NCBI GenBank assembly: GCA_022730285.1 | Contig: DZCQ01000011.1 | Location: 1-64,000 of the forward strand | DNA: 64,000 nt | Direction: 5' to 3' | Source of the DNA: Flavobacterium psychrophilum | GTDB taxonomy: Bacteria; Bacteroidota; Bacteroidia; Flavobacteriales; Flavobacteriaceae | Shown: one piece after another, positions 8,834 to 18,143 of the stretch | Layout: every line of letters begins with the position of its first letter | How positions within the stretch are numbered: position 1 is the stretch's first letter | Notes under the pieces: model-generated | What the model saw: only the letters and a program-made list of their open reading frames with translations | Told to the model about the DNA's origin: nothing | The model's database searches: none | Made by a program: the position numbers and the translations under genes

Positions 8834-10921
8834 TTACTGAAAATCGGCATCTGTAACTCCTTCGTTGAATTTAACTTCTTGAGCATTTAGTTCCAGATCT
8901 ACCCCTACATTCATAATTATTTTGAAAGGTACTTTAATTCCGTTCACCTCTTTATAATCGCTAAGGTTTGTAGTTTGATTAATTGTTTGTCCTTTTGCTT
9001 CCATTGTTTGAGAAGTTTCTACTTTTAAGCTGGTAGCCACATCATAATAGTAGTCTTTATCTCCATCTTTAATTCCGTAGGCATCTTTTCCGTTGATAGA
9101 TTTTATTGGTAACAATGTTAAATTTGGGTTGTTTAGCATTGTTAATTCAGGAAATGGGCTTGCTGCTGCTTTTATTTGGTTAAATTTGTCCCCTTCAATA
9201 ACCGTTTTTTGTCCCTGTTGCTCTATGTAAGCCCCATTTTCGTTTACAACTTGTTTCATCATAGTCATTCCCATTGCAATCATTTCTACTTTTAGTTTTC
9301 CAGAAGCGTCTGTTTTAACAATAAGGTCTAGCGGCATGCCTTGAATGGTTCCCATCGATTTTATGTAAGATGTTTTTACGGATTTTAATGCTTTTTCTCC
9401 ACCAATTGCAGCAACATATTTATCTAAAACACTTTTAACAGTTACGGTTGCATCTGCCTTTTTCTGTTCAGGTTTAGTGCTAGGATTTCCCCATTTATCA
9501 AAATAGAATATTGGAATTTTTAATTTTTCCAGACCAGAAAGTACGTCACTAGCTTTTCCTACCACTACAATTCTAATATTATCTGCTAAAAAATATTTGT
9601 TAGCAGCTTGCATTACTTGTTCTGGTGTAACGGCGTTAATGCTTTTAATATAATTTTCATAAAAATCGGCTGGTAATTTTTGTGTTTCTATTTGTAGAGC
9701 GTATCTGGCAACAGTTTCGGGTTTTTCAATTTGCATTACAAACTTTCCTATATAACCAGCTTTTACATTATTTAGCATTTCGTCTGAAACTTTTTCTTTA
9801 CGAATTTTCTTTAACTCGTTAAGAAATTCAACTACGGCACTGTCTGTTACTGCATTACGCACTTGGGAACTAGCTTTGAATTTGGTTACAAACTTGTTTC
9901 CATTAATGCTAGAACGAGCACCATATGTCCAGCCGTGTTTTTCACGCAAATTCATGTTTAAATAGCTATTAAAATCTCCTCCAAGTACTTGGTTTGCAAG
10001 TAATGCTGCAAAATAATCTTTGTCAGTCATTTTTAAATTTACGGTATTTATTAACGATATCTCAGATTGTACTGCGTTAGGCATGTCAATAAAATTTATC
10101 TGCGTGTATTGTACGTTTTTTGGATCGTTATAGCTAAGTTGTGGTGCTGTAGAATTATTCCAAGATTCAAATGCTTCTTCTACTTTTTGTTTTACATCAT
10201 CAAATTTCACATCTCCTATAATTACTAAATAGGCATTGTTCGGAACAAAATAAGTGTTATAATGTTTTATTAAATCTTGTAATGTAACATTATTAATTGT
10301 ACTTTCAGTTACATATTCTCCTGAAGGGTGATTTTTTCCAAAGGCTAAAAAGTTTTCTATTCTAGAGGCAACAGAAGCTACGCTCTTTTCATTAGATTTT
10401 AAGCTTTCTATTAATTTGGACTTTTCTTTATCTAGCTCTTCTTGTGTAAAATTGGGATTTAAACAACCGTCTGCCATTAATTCTAAAATACGTCCAGCAT
10501 ATTTAGATAATCCACTTGCATAAGCTCCATTGGAAGAAAAATCTATATCGGCACCAATAAAATCTATTTCTTCATTATAAGTATCTTTTGGTGTTTTTAA
10601 GGTTCCTTTTCCTATCATTGCACTTGTTAAAGCGTCAATTCCTTTTTTATCTCCTTCGGCAAAAGGGTTATTATCTATTTTTAGGTTGAAAGAAACTCTT
10701 GGAAGTTTGTTGTTTTCTACCACCATTACTTTTAATCCGTTTGGGAGAGTAAAGCTTTTTGGTTTTCCTACATTTACGGTTGGAGAAGGTCCAGACTTAG
10801 GTTGCATTCTATTATTTTGTGCTTGCATAGTTGTTACTGTTAAAAACAGAAAAGATAGTAGAAAAAATTTATACCTATTAGCTATTTTTAGTATTTGAGA
10901 TTCTTGAATATTTAATTTCAT
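8834..10921 (-). CDS. M16-family peptidase-like protein, non-catalytic subunit with C-terminal extra domain
   Basis: Start chosen at the ATG at 10921, four bases after the upstream gene; a longer frame would overlap that gene. A hydrophobic signal-like segment (FFLLSFLFLTVTTMQAQ) suggests export. The M16 fold is present (LPNGLKVMVVENNKLP, inverted-zincin halves), but the HxxEH zinc motif is replaced by ALTSAMIGKGT, so this is the inactive partner of a two-subunit M16 protease. The last ~200 residues, from YVAAIGGEKALKSVKT, form an extra beta-rich domain resembling outer-membrane lipoprotein-sorting (LolA-like) folds. Its substrate is unknown. Confidence 0.9.
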   Translation of the reverse strand: MKLNIQESQILKIANRYKFFLLSFLFLTVTTMQAQNNRMQPKSGPSPTVNVGKPKSFTLPNGLKVMVVENNKLPRVSFNLKIDNNPFAEGDKKGIDALTSAMIGKGTLKTPKDTYNEEIDFIGADIDFSSNGAYASGLSKYAGRILELMADGCLNPNFTQEELDKEKSKLIESLKSNEKSVASVASRIENFLAFGKNHPSGEYVTESTINNVTLQDLIKHYNTYFVPNNAYLVIIGDVKFDDVKQKVEEAFESWNNSTAPQLSYNDPKNVQYTQINFIDMPNAVQSEISLINTVNLKMTDKDYFAALLANQVLGGDFNSYLNMNLREKHGWTYGARSSINGNKFVTKFKASSQVRNAVTDSAVVEFLNELKKIRKEKVSDEMLNNVKAGYIGKFVMQIEKPETVARYALQIETQKLPADFYENYIKSINAVTPEQVMQAANKYFLADNIRIVVVGKASDVLSGLEKLKIPIFYFDKWGNPSTKPEQKKADATVTVKSVLDKYVAAIGGEKALKSVKTSYIKSMGTIQGMPLDLIVKTDASGKLKVEMIAMGMTMMKQVVNENGAYIEQQGQKTVIEGDKFNQIKAAASPFPELTMLNNPNLTLLPIKSINGKDAYGIKDGDKDYYYDVATSLKVETSQTMEAKGQTINQTTNLSDYKEVNGIKVPFKIIMNVGVDLELNAQEVKFNEGVTDADFQ

Positions 10922-10925
10922 GATT

Positions 10926-12254
10926 TTAGTTTTGAGCTTTATCTTTGGTTGGAACATAATCTAGAATTAGTCTTTGATTTGGGTTTAAGTATTTTTGTGC
11001 CACTTCTCTAATTTCTTCTCTAGTAATAGACCTGTATATATCTGCTTCGGTATTAATTAAATTAACATCTCCATATAGCATATAATAGGTAGCTAGATTT
11101 GATGCAATTCCTTCTATAGAAGCATTGTTGTTTACAAACTGACTCTCATTTTTGTTTTGCAATTTTTGGAAATCTTTTTCAGAGATTAAATCTTTTTGAA
11201 GTTTGATAATTTCTTCGTCTGCTTCTTTCAATAATCCAGCTGTAGTAGTTTCTCCCTGAGGCAAACCGTACAAGATATACAATCCGTAATCTTCTTGCGA
11301 ATAATTAAAAGCACCTATTTGCAAAGCCATTTTCTTGTCGTCTACAATTTTTTTGTATAATTTGGAACTTTTACCATCACTTAAATAGGTAGAAATCATG
11401 TCTAAAACTCTTGCATCTCTAGTTTTCATAGATGGTGTTCTGTATGCCACAACCATCATAGGTATTTTTATATTAGAATCTTCGTAAGTAGCTTTGATAG
11501 TTTCTGTTATTGGCATTTCTGCAAATGTATTTCGTGCAATTGCTTCTCCTTTTGGGATAGAACCAAAATATTTCTGAATCCACTCTTTGGTTTTAGCAAT
11601 ATCGCTAATATCCCCAGCCACCACTAAAACTGCATTGTTTGGGATATAAAACTTTTTATTAAAAGCTTGAAATTCTTCTAATTTAGAAGCATCTAGATGA
11701 TCCATAGAGCCAATAGTCGCCCAGCGATACGGATGGTTTACAAACATATTTTTTTTAACCTCTGCAAGTAAGTTCCCATAAGGCTGATTGTCCACACGAA
11801 GTCTTTTTTCTTCTTTCACAACCTCATTTTGAGTATCTACACCTATTTGATTAATCACAGGATGCATCAACCGTTCCGACTCCATCCACAAGCCTAACTC
11901 TAAATTGTTAGACGGAAAAACTTCGTAATAGTAAGTTCTGTCATCAGAAGTATTTGCATTGTTTACGCCACCATTAGCCGTAACAATTTTAAACCATTCT
12001 CCACGTTTAATATTTTGAGTACCCTCAAATAAAAGATGTTCAAAAAAATGAGCAAATCCCGTTCTGTTTGGAGATTCGTCTTTTGAACCTACATGATACA
12101 TCACCGAAGTGATAACCACAGGTGCCGATTTGTCTTGGTGTAAAATAACATGCAAGCCATTATCTAAATTATACTCCTGAAATTCAACTTTTTGTGCCGA
12201 AGCCGTTCCTCCTAATAAGGATAATGAACTTATTGCCATTACTAGTTTTTTCAT
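10926..12254 (-). CDS. M16-family zinc metallopeptidase, catalytic subunit
   Basis: The 442-residue protein has a signal peptide (MKKLVMAISSLSLLGGTASA) and the M16 zinc-binding motif HFFEH at residues 69-73, with NEVVKEEKR as the distal glutamate region. It should form a clamshell-type peptidase with the non-catalytic subunit encoded next in the operon. Such pairs cleave peptides or small proteins in the periplasm or outer membrane. Length is normal for a single M16B subunit. Confidence 0.94.
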   Translation of the reverse strand: MKKLVMAISSLSLLGGTASAQKVEFQEYNLDNGLHVILHQDKSAPVVITSVMYHVGSKDESPNRTGFAHFFEHLLFEGTQNIKRGEWFKIVTANGGVNNANTSDDRTYYYEVFPSNNLELGLWMESERLMHPVINQIGVDTQNEVVKEEKRLRVDNQPYGNLLAEVKKNMFVNHPYRWATIGSMDHLDASKLEEFQAFNKKFYIPNNAVLVVAGDISDIAKTKEWIQKYFGSIPKGEAIARNTFAEMPITETIKATYEDSNIKIPMMVVAYRTPSMKTRDARVLDMISTYLSDGKSSKLYKKIVDDKKMALQIGAFNYSQEDYGLYILYGLPQGETTTAGLLKEADEEIIKLQKDLISEKDFQKLQNKNESQFVNNNASIEGIASNLATYYMLYGDVNLINTEADIYRSITREEIREVAQKYLNPNQRLILDYVPTKDKAQN

Positions 12255-12364
12255 AAAATTAATGATTTTTTCTATTTTAGTCTTTACAAAGTAGTTTTTG
12301 TTACATCAAAGATACTTTAAATATTTAAATTTCAAATCTTCTAAAACAAAAATAAATAAATATA

Positions 12365-12394
12365 TTGCTAATTAAATAAATTGTTATATCTTTG
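12365..12394 (+). promoter_or_regulatory. rplU-rpmA promoter
   Basis: TTG (12365-12367), 19 bases, then TATCTTTG (12387-12394) fits the Bacteroidota sigma-A consensus TTG-N19-TAnnTTTG perfectly. The start codon of rplU lies 29 bases downstream. Confidence 0.75.
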
Positions 12395-12423
12395 CAACCT
12401 TAAAAATTAATAAACAATTTGTT

Positions 12424-13101
12424 ATGTACGCAATCGTAGAGATAGCAGGGCAACAATTTAAAGTAAGCAAAGACTTAAAGGTTTATGTTCACCGTTTAGC
12501 TAATGAAGAAGGCTCAAAAATTTCTTTTGACAAAGTTCTTTTATTAGACGATAATGGTAGCATTACTTTAGGCGCCCCAGCTATAGAAGGTGCTTCAGTA
12601 GAAGCTAAAGTGTTACAACACTTAAAAGGTGATAAAGTAATCGTTTTCAAAAAGAAAAGAAGAAAAGGATACAAAAAAAGAAATGGTCACCGTCAGTATT
12701 TAACACAAATTCTGGTGGAAGGAATTAGTACAACTGGTGGAAAAAAAGCTGCTCCAGCTCCAAAAAAAGAAGTAGCTCCAAAAACTGAAAAATTAGTGGA
12801 AGTTGCTGAAGAAAAAGCAACTAAAACTGCAAAAACTCCTAAAAAAGGAGATGATTTAGTAATTATTGAAGGAATTGGCCCAAAAGCTGCTGAAGCATTA
12901 GTTGCTGCTGGAATTAATACATTTGCAAAATTAGCAAATGCTTCTGCTGATTCTGTAAAAGAAATTTTAGACGCATCAACAAACAAAGTGCAACATTTAG
13001 ACCCAACAACATGGGGACAACAAGCACAACTTGCTGCTGATGGCAAAATGGAGGAATTAAAAAAACTACAAGATGAATTGAACGGTGGTAAAGCTGTTTA
13101 A
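12424..13101 (+). CDS. rplU: Ribosomal protein bL21 with C-terminal helix-hairpin-helix extension
   Basis: Residues 1-~103 are a normal bL21 (MYAIVEIAGQQFKV ... KKRRKGYKKRNGHRQ) that binds 23S rRNA in the large subunit. The protein continues to 225 residues: an Ala/Lys-rich linker (about 108-145), then a helix-hairpin-helix-like domain (LVIIEGIGPKAAEALVAAGI) ending in a helical tail. Such an extended L21 occurs in Bacteroidota. Its function is unknown to me; HhH folds commonly bind nucleic acid. It forms an operon with rpmA, 32 bases downstream. Confidence 0.96.
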   Translation: MYAIVEIAGQQFKVSKDLKVYVHRLANEEGSKISFDKVLLLDDNGSITLGAPAIEGASVEAKVLQHLKGDKVIVFKKKRRKGYKKRNGHRQYLTQILVEGISTTGGKKAAPAPKKEVAPKTEKLVEVAEEKATKTAKTPKKGDDLVIIEGIGPKAAEALVAAGINTFAKLANASADSVKEILDASTNKVQHLDPTTWGQQAQLAADGKMEELKKLQDELNGGKAV

Positions 13102-13133
13102 TTTTAAATATTAACTTATAAAACCAAAACGTC

Positions 13134-13394
13134 ATGGCTCACAAGAAAGGTGTCGGTAGTTCGAAAAATGGTAGAGAATCAGAATCAAAACGTTTAGGCG
13201 TTAAGATTTTTGGTGGACAAGCTGCAATTGCAGGAAACATCATTATTAGACAAAGAGGTTCTAAACACAACCCAGGTGAAAATGTTTACATGGGAAAAGA
13301 TCATACTTTACATGCTAAAGTTGATGGAGTTGTGAAATTTCAGAAAAAAGCAGAAAATAAATCGTATGTTTCTGTAATTCCATTTGAAGCTTAG
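13134..13394 (+). CDS. rpmA: Ribosomal protein bL27
   Basis: The 86-residue protein starts [16 protein letters not shown] and contains GVKIFGGQ and [25 protein letters not shown], the signature of bL27 near the peptidyl-transferase centre. There is no Firmicutes-like cleavable N-terminal extension. It follows rplU in the usual order and is followed by a strong terminator. Confidence 0.98.
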   Translation: MAHKKGVGSSKNGRESESKRLGVKIFGGQAAIAGNIIIRQRGSKHNPGENVYMGKDHTLHAKVDGVVKFQKKAENKSYVSVIPFEA

Positions 13395-13420
13395 TCTGTA
13401 ATAGTTTACTACTAATAAAT

Positions 13421-13452
13421 AAAAAAACGTTCAAGAAATTGAACGTTTTTTT
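13421..13452 (+). terminator. Rho-independent terminator after rpmA
   Basis: A perfect 14-bp inverted repeat (core ACGTTCAA/TTGAACGT, arms 13421-13434 and 13439-13452) has a 4-base loop and a T-run. Confidence 0.9.
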
Positions 13453-13527
13453 ATTTAAAAAAGTACCTATACAAGAAAATTAAAAACAATTTAGTACTTT
13501 CGCATTCTGAAATTAGATTAGAACAAA

Positions 13528-16500
13528 ATGAGCACAAAATTTACCGAATACAAAGGGCTTGACTTGCCGAATGTAGCATCAGAAGTACTTGATTTTTGGA
13601 AAAAAGAAAATATATTTGAACAATCTGTAACTTCACGAGAAGGAAAGGAACCTTATGTGTTTTTTGAAGGACCACCTTCCGCAAACGGATTACCAGGAAT
13701 CCACCACGTAATGGCACGTGCTATTAAAGATATTTTTTGTCGCTATAAAACGCAAAAGGGTTTTCAAGTAAAGCGTAAAGCAGGTTGGGACACACATGGT
13801 TTGCCTGTGGAACTTGGAACTGAAAAAGAATTAGGAATTACCAAAGAAGACATCGGAAAAACCATTTCGGTAGAAGAATACAACGAAGCGTGTAAACGAA
13901 CCGTGATGCGCTATACCGACGTGTGGAACGACCTTACCGAAAAAATGGGGTATTGGGTTGATATGGAAGACCCGTATGTGACGTACAAATCCAAATATAT
14001 GGAAACCGTTTGGTGGTTGCTGAAACAAATTTACAACAAAGATTTACTATACAAAGGCTACACCATCCAACCATATTCCCCAAAAGCTGGAACTGGATTG
14101 TCTTCACACGAAGTAAACCAACCAGGAAGTTACAGAGATGTTACAGATACAACAGTTGTAGCACAATTTCTAGCAAAAACAGAAACATTACCAAGCTTTT
14201 TACAAGCATTTGGTAATATTCATATTCTTGCTTGGACAACAACTCCTTGGACTTTGTCATCAAACACAGCATTGACAGTTGGTCCAAAAATCGATTATGT
14301 TTTGGTGGAAACTTTCAATCAATACACTTTTCGTCCTGTTAAAGTAATTTTGGCTAAAAACCTTGTCAGAAAACAGTTTGGAAAAGGATTTTTTGTTTCA
14401 AATGAAGCATCAGATTTCGAGAATTTTAAAGAAGGAGATAAAAATATTCCTTATCAAATTTTAACTGAATGCAAAGGTGCTGATTTAGTTGGAATTCGAT
14501 ACGAGCAATTAATGAAGTTGGCATTGCCATATCTAAATCCTGAAAATGCATTTAGAGTGATTGCTGGTGATTTCGTAACTACCGAAGATGGAACTGGAAT
14601 TGTACACACAGCTCCAACTTTTGGTGCAGATGATGCAAAAGTTGCGAAAGAAGCAACGCCTGAAGTGCCACCAATGTTGGTTTTAGACGAAAACGGAAAT
14701 CCTGCTCCTTTAGTTGATTTACAAGGTAAATTCATTCAAGGTTTAGGAAGCTATTCTGGAAAATACGTTAAAAATGAATATTACAACGATGGCGAAGCTC
14801 CAGAACGTTCTGCTGATGTGGAAATTGCTATCCAATTGAAAGAAGAAAATAAGGCTTTCAAAGTTGAAAAATACGTACACAGTTACCCTCATTGTTGGAG
14901 AACAGACAAACCAATTTTATATTATCCGTTAGATTCTTGGTTCATCAAAGTAACCGAAATCAAAGACAGAATGTTTGATTTGAACGAAACTATTAACTGG
15001 AAACCAAAAGCAACTGGTGAAGGTCGTTTCGGAAATTGGTTGAAAAATGCCAACGATTGGAACTTGTCGCGTTCAAGATATTGGGGAATTCCATTACCAA
15101 TTTGGAGAACCGAAGATGGAACGGAAGAAATGCTAATCGGTTCAGTAGAAGAATTGCATTCCGAAATTGAAAAATCAATCGCTGCTGGTTTCCAAAAAGA
15201 AAATCCATTCAAAGGTTTCGTAGTTGGAAATATGAGCGAAGAAAACTATGATTTGGTTGATTTACATAAAAATGTGGTTGACAACATCGTTTTGGTTTCG
15301 CCATCAGGAAAATTGATGAAACGTGAAAGTGACTTGATTGACGTTTGGTTTGATTCAGGCGCGATGCCTTATGCACAATGGCATTATCCTTTTGAAAACA
15401 AAGATTTAATAGACGAAAACAAAGCGTTTCCTGCCGATTTTATTGCAGAAGGTGTCGATCAAACTCGTGGTTGGTTTTATACATTACATGCCATCGGAAC
15501 GTTGGTTTTTGATAAAATTGCGTATAAAAATGTAGTTTCAAACGGATTAGTTCTAGACAAAAACGGGCAAAAAATGTCTAAACGACTTGGGAATGCAACC
15601 GATCCTTTTGAAACTATCGCAAAATATGGTCCAGATGCCACTCGCTGGTACATGATTTCTAATGCGAACCCGTGGGATAATCTGAAATTTGATATAGATG
15701 GTATAGTTGAAGTACAGCGTAAGTTTTTTGGAACTTTGTACAATACATATTCGTTCTTTGCTTTGTATGCCAATTTGGATAATTTTAACTATTCTGAAGC
15801 TGAAATTCCATTGAATGAGAGACCGGAAATTGACCGTTGGGTTTTATCAGAATTACATACTTTGATAAAAACCGTAGATGAAACTTATGCAGATTACGAA
15901 CCAACAAAAGCTGCTCGTGCTATTTCTGACTTTGTTCAAGAAAATTTAAGTAACTGGTACGTTCGATTGTGTAGAAGAAGATTTTGGAAAGGGGAATATG
16001 CTCCAGATAAAATAGCTGCCTATCAAACACTATATACTTGCCTTTTAGAGGTTTCCAAGCTGATAGCTCCAATAGCTCCATTTTATGCCGATAAACTTTA
16101 CAGAGATTTAACAAAAACGACACAAAAAGAAAGGTATGAAAGTGTACATTTGGCGAAATTTCCAATTTTAGTTGAAAACTTTGTTGATAAATCATTAGAG
16201 AGCAAAATGATGAAGGCAAAGACTGTTTCTTCTTTGGTTTTGTCCTTAAGAAAAAAGGAAATGATTAAGGTTAGACAACCTTTGCAAAAGATAATGATTC
16301 CAGCTTCTAGCGAGCTTTTTAAAGAAGAAATAATAGCAGTTTCTAACCTAATAAAAGCGGAAGTAAATGTAAAGGAAATAGAACTTTTGGACGATGCATC
16401 AAGTATGTTGGTTAAACAAATAAAGCCTAATTTTAAGACATTAGGGCCAAGATTTGGAAAAGGTATGAATTTGGTTGTCAAGGAGATACAATCTCTTTCA

Positions 16501-16932
16501 GCAAATCAAATTAGTCAATTAGATTGCAAGGGAACACTAGAAATTGTTATTTCGGGAAATAGTGTAATTTTAACCTCAGATGATGTGGAGATATCTTCAC
16601 AAGATATTCCAGGTTGGTTAGTAACAAATGCAGAGGGAATTACTGTTGCTTTAGATATTACAATCACGGAGAAATTAAAAGAAGAAGGAATTGCAAGAGA
16701 ATTAGTCAATAGAATTCAAAACATTCGAAAAGAATCTGGACTAGAGGTTACTGATAGGATTAAAGTATTACTGACTGACAATGAGGATTTAAAAATTGCA
16801 ATCCATGCAAATGAAACATACATAAAAGAAGAGACATTAACAGACGAGATTGTCTTTGAACAAAAATTAGAAAATGGCACAGATATTGAATTTGATGCTA
16901 TTAAAACAAGAATTTTAATTTCTAAAATATAA
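13528..16932 (+). CDS. ileS: Isoleucyl-tRNA synthetase, class 2 type with GxHH signature
   Basis: This 1134-residue enzyme charges tRNA-Ile with isoleucine. The N-terminal signature reads PSANGLPGIHHVMAR, with GIHH at residues 57-60 where most class I synthetases have HIGH. GWDTHGLPVEL, the CP1 editing domain (TTTPWTLSSNTAL), DVWFDSGAMP and KMSKRLGN follow. The C-terminal anticodon-binding and extension regions are of eukaryote-like IleRS2 type, and no C-terminal zinc cysteines are evident. Length is typical of Bacteroidota IleRS. A near-consensus -7 element (TACTTTCG, 13495-13502) precedes it. The next gene starts 4 bases after its stop. Confidence 0.98.
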   Translation: MSTKFTEYKGLDLPNVASEVLDFWKKENIFEQSVTSREGKEPYVFFEGPPSANGLPGIHHVMARAIKDIFCRYKTQKGFQVKRKAGWDTHGLPVELGTEKELGITKEDIGKTISVEEYNEACKRTVMRYTDVWNDLTEKMGYWVDMEDPYVTYKSKYMETVWWLLKQIYNKDLLYKGYTIQPYSPKAGTGLSSHEVNQPGSYRDVTDTTVVAQFLAKTETLPSFLQAFGNIHILAWTTTPWTLSSNTALTVGPKIDYVLVETFNQYTFRPVKVILAKNLVRKQFGKGFFVSNEASDFENFKEGDKNIPYQILTECKGADLVGIRYEQLMKLALPYLNPENAFRVIAGDFVTTEDGTGIVHTAPTFGADDAKVAKEATPEVPPMLVLDENGNPAPLVDLQGKFIQGLGSYSGKYVKNEYYNDGEAPERSADVEIAIQLKEENKAFKVEKYVHSYPHCWRTDKPILYYPLDSWFIKVTEIKDRMFDLNETINWKPKATGEGRFGNWLKNANDWNLSRSRYWGIPLPIWRTEDGTEEMLIGSVEELHSEIEKSIAAGFQKENPFKGFVVGNMSEENYDLVDLHKNVVDNIVLVSPSGKLMKRESDLIDVWFDSGAMPYAQWHYPFENKDLIDENKAFPADFIAEGVDQTRGWFYTLHAIGTLVFDKIAYKNVVSNGLVLDKNGQKMSKRLGNATDPFETIAKYGPDATRWYMISNANPWDNLKFDIDGIVEVQRKFFGTLYNTYSFFALYANLDNFNYSEAEIPLNERPEIDRWVLSELHTLIKTVDETYADYEPTKAARAISDFVQENLSNWYVRLCRRRFWKGEYAPDKIAAYQTLYTCLLEVSKLIAPIAPFYADKLYRDLTKTTQKERYESVHLAKFPILVENFVDKSLESKMMKAKTVSSLVLSLRKKEMIKVRQPLQKIMIPASSELFKEEIIAVSNLIKAEVNVKEIELLDDASSMLVKQIKPNFKTLGPRFGKGMNLVVKEIQSLSANQISQLDCKGTLEIVISGNSVILTSDDVEISSQDIPGWLVTNAEGITVALDITITEKLKEEGIARELVNRIQNIRKESGLEVTDRIKVLLTDNEDLKIAIHANETYIKEETLTDEIVFEQKLENGTDIEFDAIKTRILISKI

Positions 16933-16936
16933 GACT

Positions 16937-17317
16937 ATGGTAGATGAACAAATAAGATATAATGATGCGGACTTAGCGGAGTTTAAAGCATTAATCTTAC
17001 AAAAATTAGACAAGGCAAAAAATGATTTAGACCTTATTCGTAGTGCTTATATGAATGACTTAAATAATGGAACCGATGATACATCACCTACATTTAAAGC
17101 ATTTGAAGAAGGTAGCGAAACCATGAGCAAAGAAGCTAATTCTCAGTTAGCTATCCGCCAAGAAAAATTTATTAGAGATCTAAGAAATGCTTTGGTACGA
17201 ATAGAAAACAAAACTTATGGAGTGTGTAGAGTTACTGGAAAATTAATTGGGAAAGAGCGTCTAAAAATTGTTCCACATGCTACGATGAGTATAGAAGCTA
17301 AGAATTTGCAACGATAA
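16937..17317 (+). CDS. TraR/DksA-family protein with degenerate zinc finger
   Basis: The 126-residue protein has the DksA-like layout: an N-terminal coiled coil (residues about 10-80), then the FIRDLRNALVRIENKTYGVC hinge and a C-terminal finger region. Only one cysteine remains (GVCRVTGKLIGKERL); the other zinc ligands are replaced. DksA-family proteins enter the RNA polymerase secondary channel to modulate transcription initiation. A similar role is inferred. It is co-transcribed with ileS (4-base gap) and ends at a terminator. Confidence 0.85.
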   Translation: MVDEQIRYNDADLAEFKALILQKLDKAKNDLDLIRSAYMNDLNNGTDDTSPTFKAFEEGSETMSKEANSQLAIRQEKFIRDLRNALVRIENKTYGVCRVTGKLIGKERLKIVPHATMSIEAKNLQR

Positions 17318-17337
17318 CTTTTAATTACAATATTTTA

Positions 17338-17361
17338 AGCGCTCCAAATGGGGCGTTTTTT
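17338..17361 (+). terminator. Rho-independent terminator after the dksA-like gene
   Basis: A short hairpin CGCTCC-AAAT-GGGGCG with one G-T pair is followed by six T residues. Confidence 0.7.
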
Positions 17362-17373
17362 ATATTTATTTCT

Positions 17374-17381
17374 TATTTTTG
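17374..17381 (+). promoter_or_regulatory. Putative -7 element of lspA
   Basis: TATTTTTG matches TAnnTTTG and ends 22 bases before the lspA start, downstream of the preceding terminator. No clear -33 element is seen. Confidence 0.45.
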
Positions 17382-17403
17382 CCACTTAATAATAGATATT
17401 TAA

Positions 17404-18000
17404 ATGAACTTAAAAAAGGCTTACCTCATAGTAATACTGGTTTTACTAATAGATCAAATTTCGAAAATATATGTAAAAACACATTTTATTTTACATGAAG
17501 AAGTACCCGTTTTTTCTTGGTTTAAAATATTATTTATCGAAAATGAAGGGATGGCTTGGGGAGTTGAAATACCAGGTATTTACGGAAAATTAGCTCTTAC
17601 TTTATTTAGAATATGTGCAGTAATAGGAATAGGATATTGGATTTGGGATGCCACCAAAAAAAAATCTTCCCCTATTTTAATTGTTGCACTAGCACTTATA
17701 CTGGCAGGTGCATTTGGGAATATCATAGACTCCGTAGGGTATGGAAAAATATTTAACGATAGTTCTTACAATACAGCAACTTTATTCTCTAAAAATCCAT
17801 ACGGAAGTTGGTTTTATGGCAAAGTGGTAGATATGCTATATTTCCCAATTTGGAGTGGAAATTTGCCTTCGTGGTTGCCATTTTTTGGAGGAAAAGATTT
17901 TACCTTTTTTAATGCTATTTTTAATGTTGCCGATATGTCTATTTCCATCGGAGTAGTTATATTAATTATATTTAATAAAAAAATATTTGGTAAGGACTAA
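17404..18000 (+). CDS. lspA: Lipoprotein signal peptidase (signal peptidase II)
   Basis: The 198-residue inner-membrane aspartyl protease removes signal peptides from diacylated prolipoproteins. It has four hydrophobic segments, an N-terminal VLLIDQISKI motif, FGNIIDSVGYG containing the first catalytic Asp, and FNVADMSISIG containing the second. The insertion between the catalytic loops (FNDSSYNTATLFSKNPYG) is longer than in E. coli, a feature I associate with Bacteroidota. The window encodes several lipoprotein substrates. Confidence 0.96.
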   Translation: MNLKKAYLIVILVLLIDQISKIYVKTHFILHEEVPVFSWFKILFIENEGMAWGVEIPGIYGKLALTLFRICAVIGIGYWIWDATKKKSSPILIVALALILAGAFGNIIDSVGYGKIFNDSSYNTATLFSKNPYGSWFYGKVVDMLYFPIWSGNLPSWLPFFGGKDFTFFNAIFNVADMSISIGVVILIIFNKKIFGKD

Positions 18001-18088
18001 AGGTGGGGGCTAAAAACTAGCAAAAGTGCTATTTGTGCTGTCCCTCCAGCAAAAAGAAAATAATAAATTGGGCTTTTATAGAAAGCAT

Positions 18089-18124
18089 AAAAAGAGTTAC
18101 ATAATAAAAATGTAACTCTTTTTT
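18089..18124. terminator. Bidirectional terminator between lspA and the lipoprotein operon
   Basis: A perfect 12-bp inverted repeat AAAAAGAGTTAC/GTAACTCTTTTT (18089-18100 and 18112-18123) sits between convergent genes and can end transcription in both directions. Confidence 0.88.
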
Positions 18125-18143
18125 CAAATACAGTATTTTATAA

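Noticed and set aside
12693..13046. Antisense frames across rplU
   Set aside because: They are mirror frames of the Ala/Lys-rich linker and HhH codons; no start context or homology.
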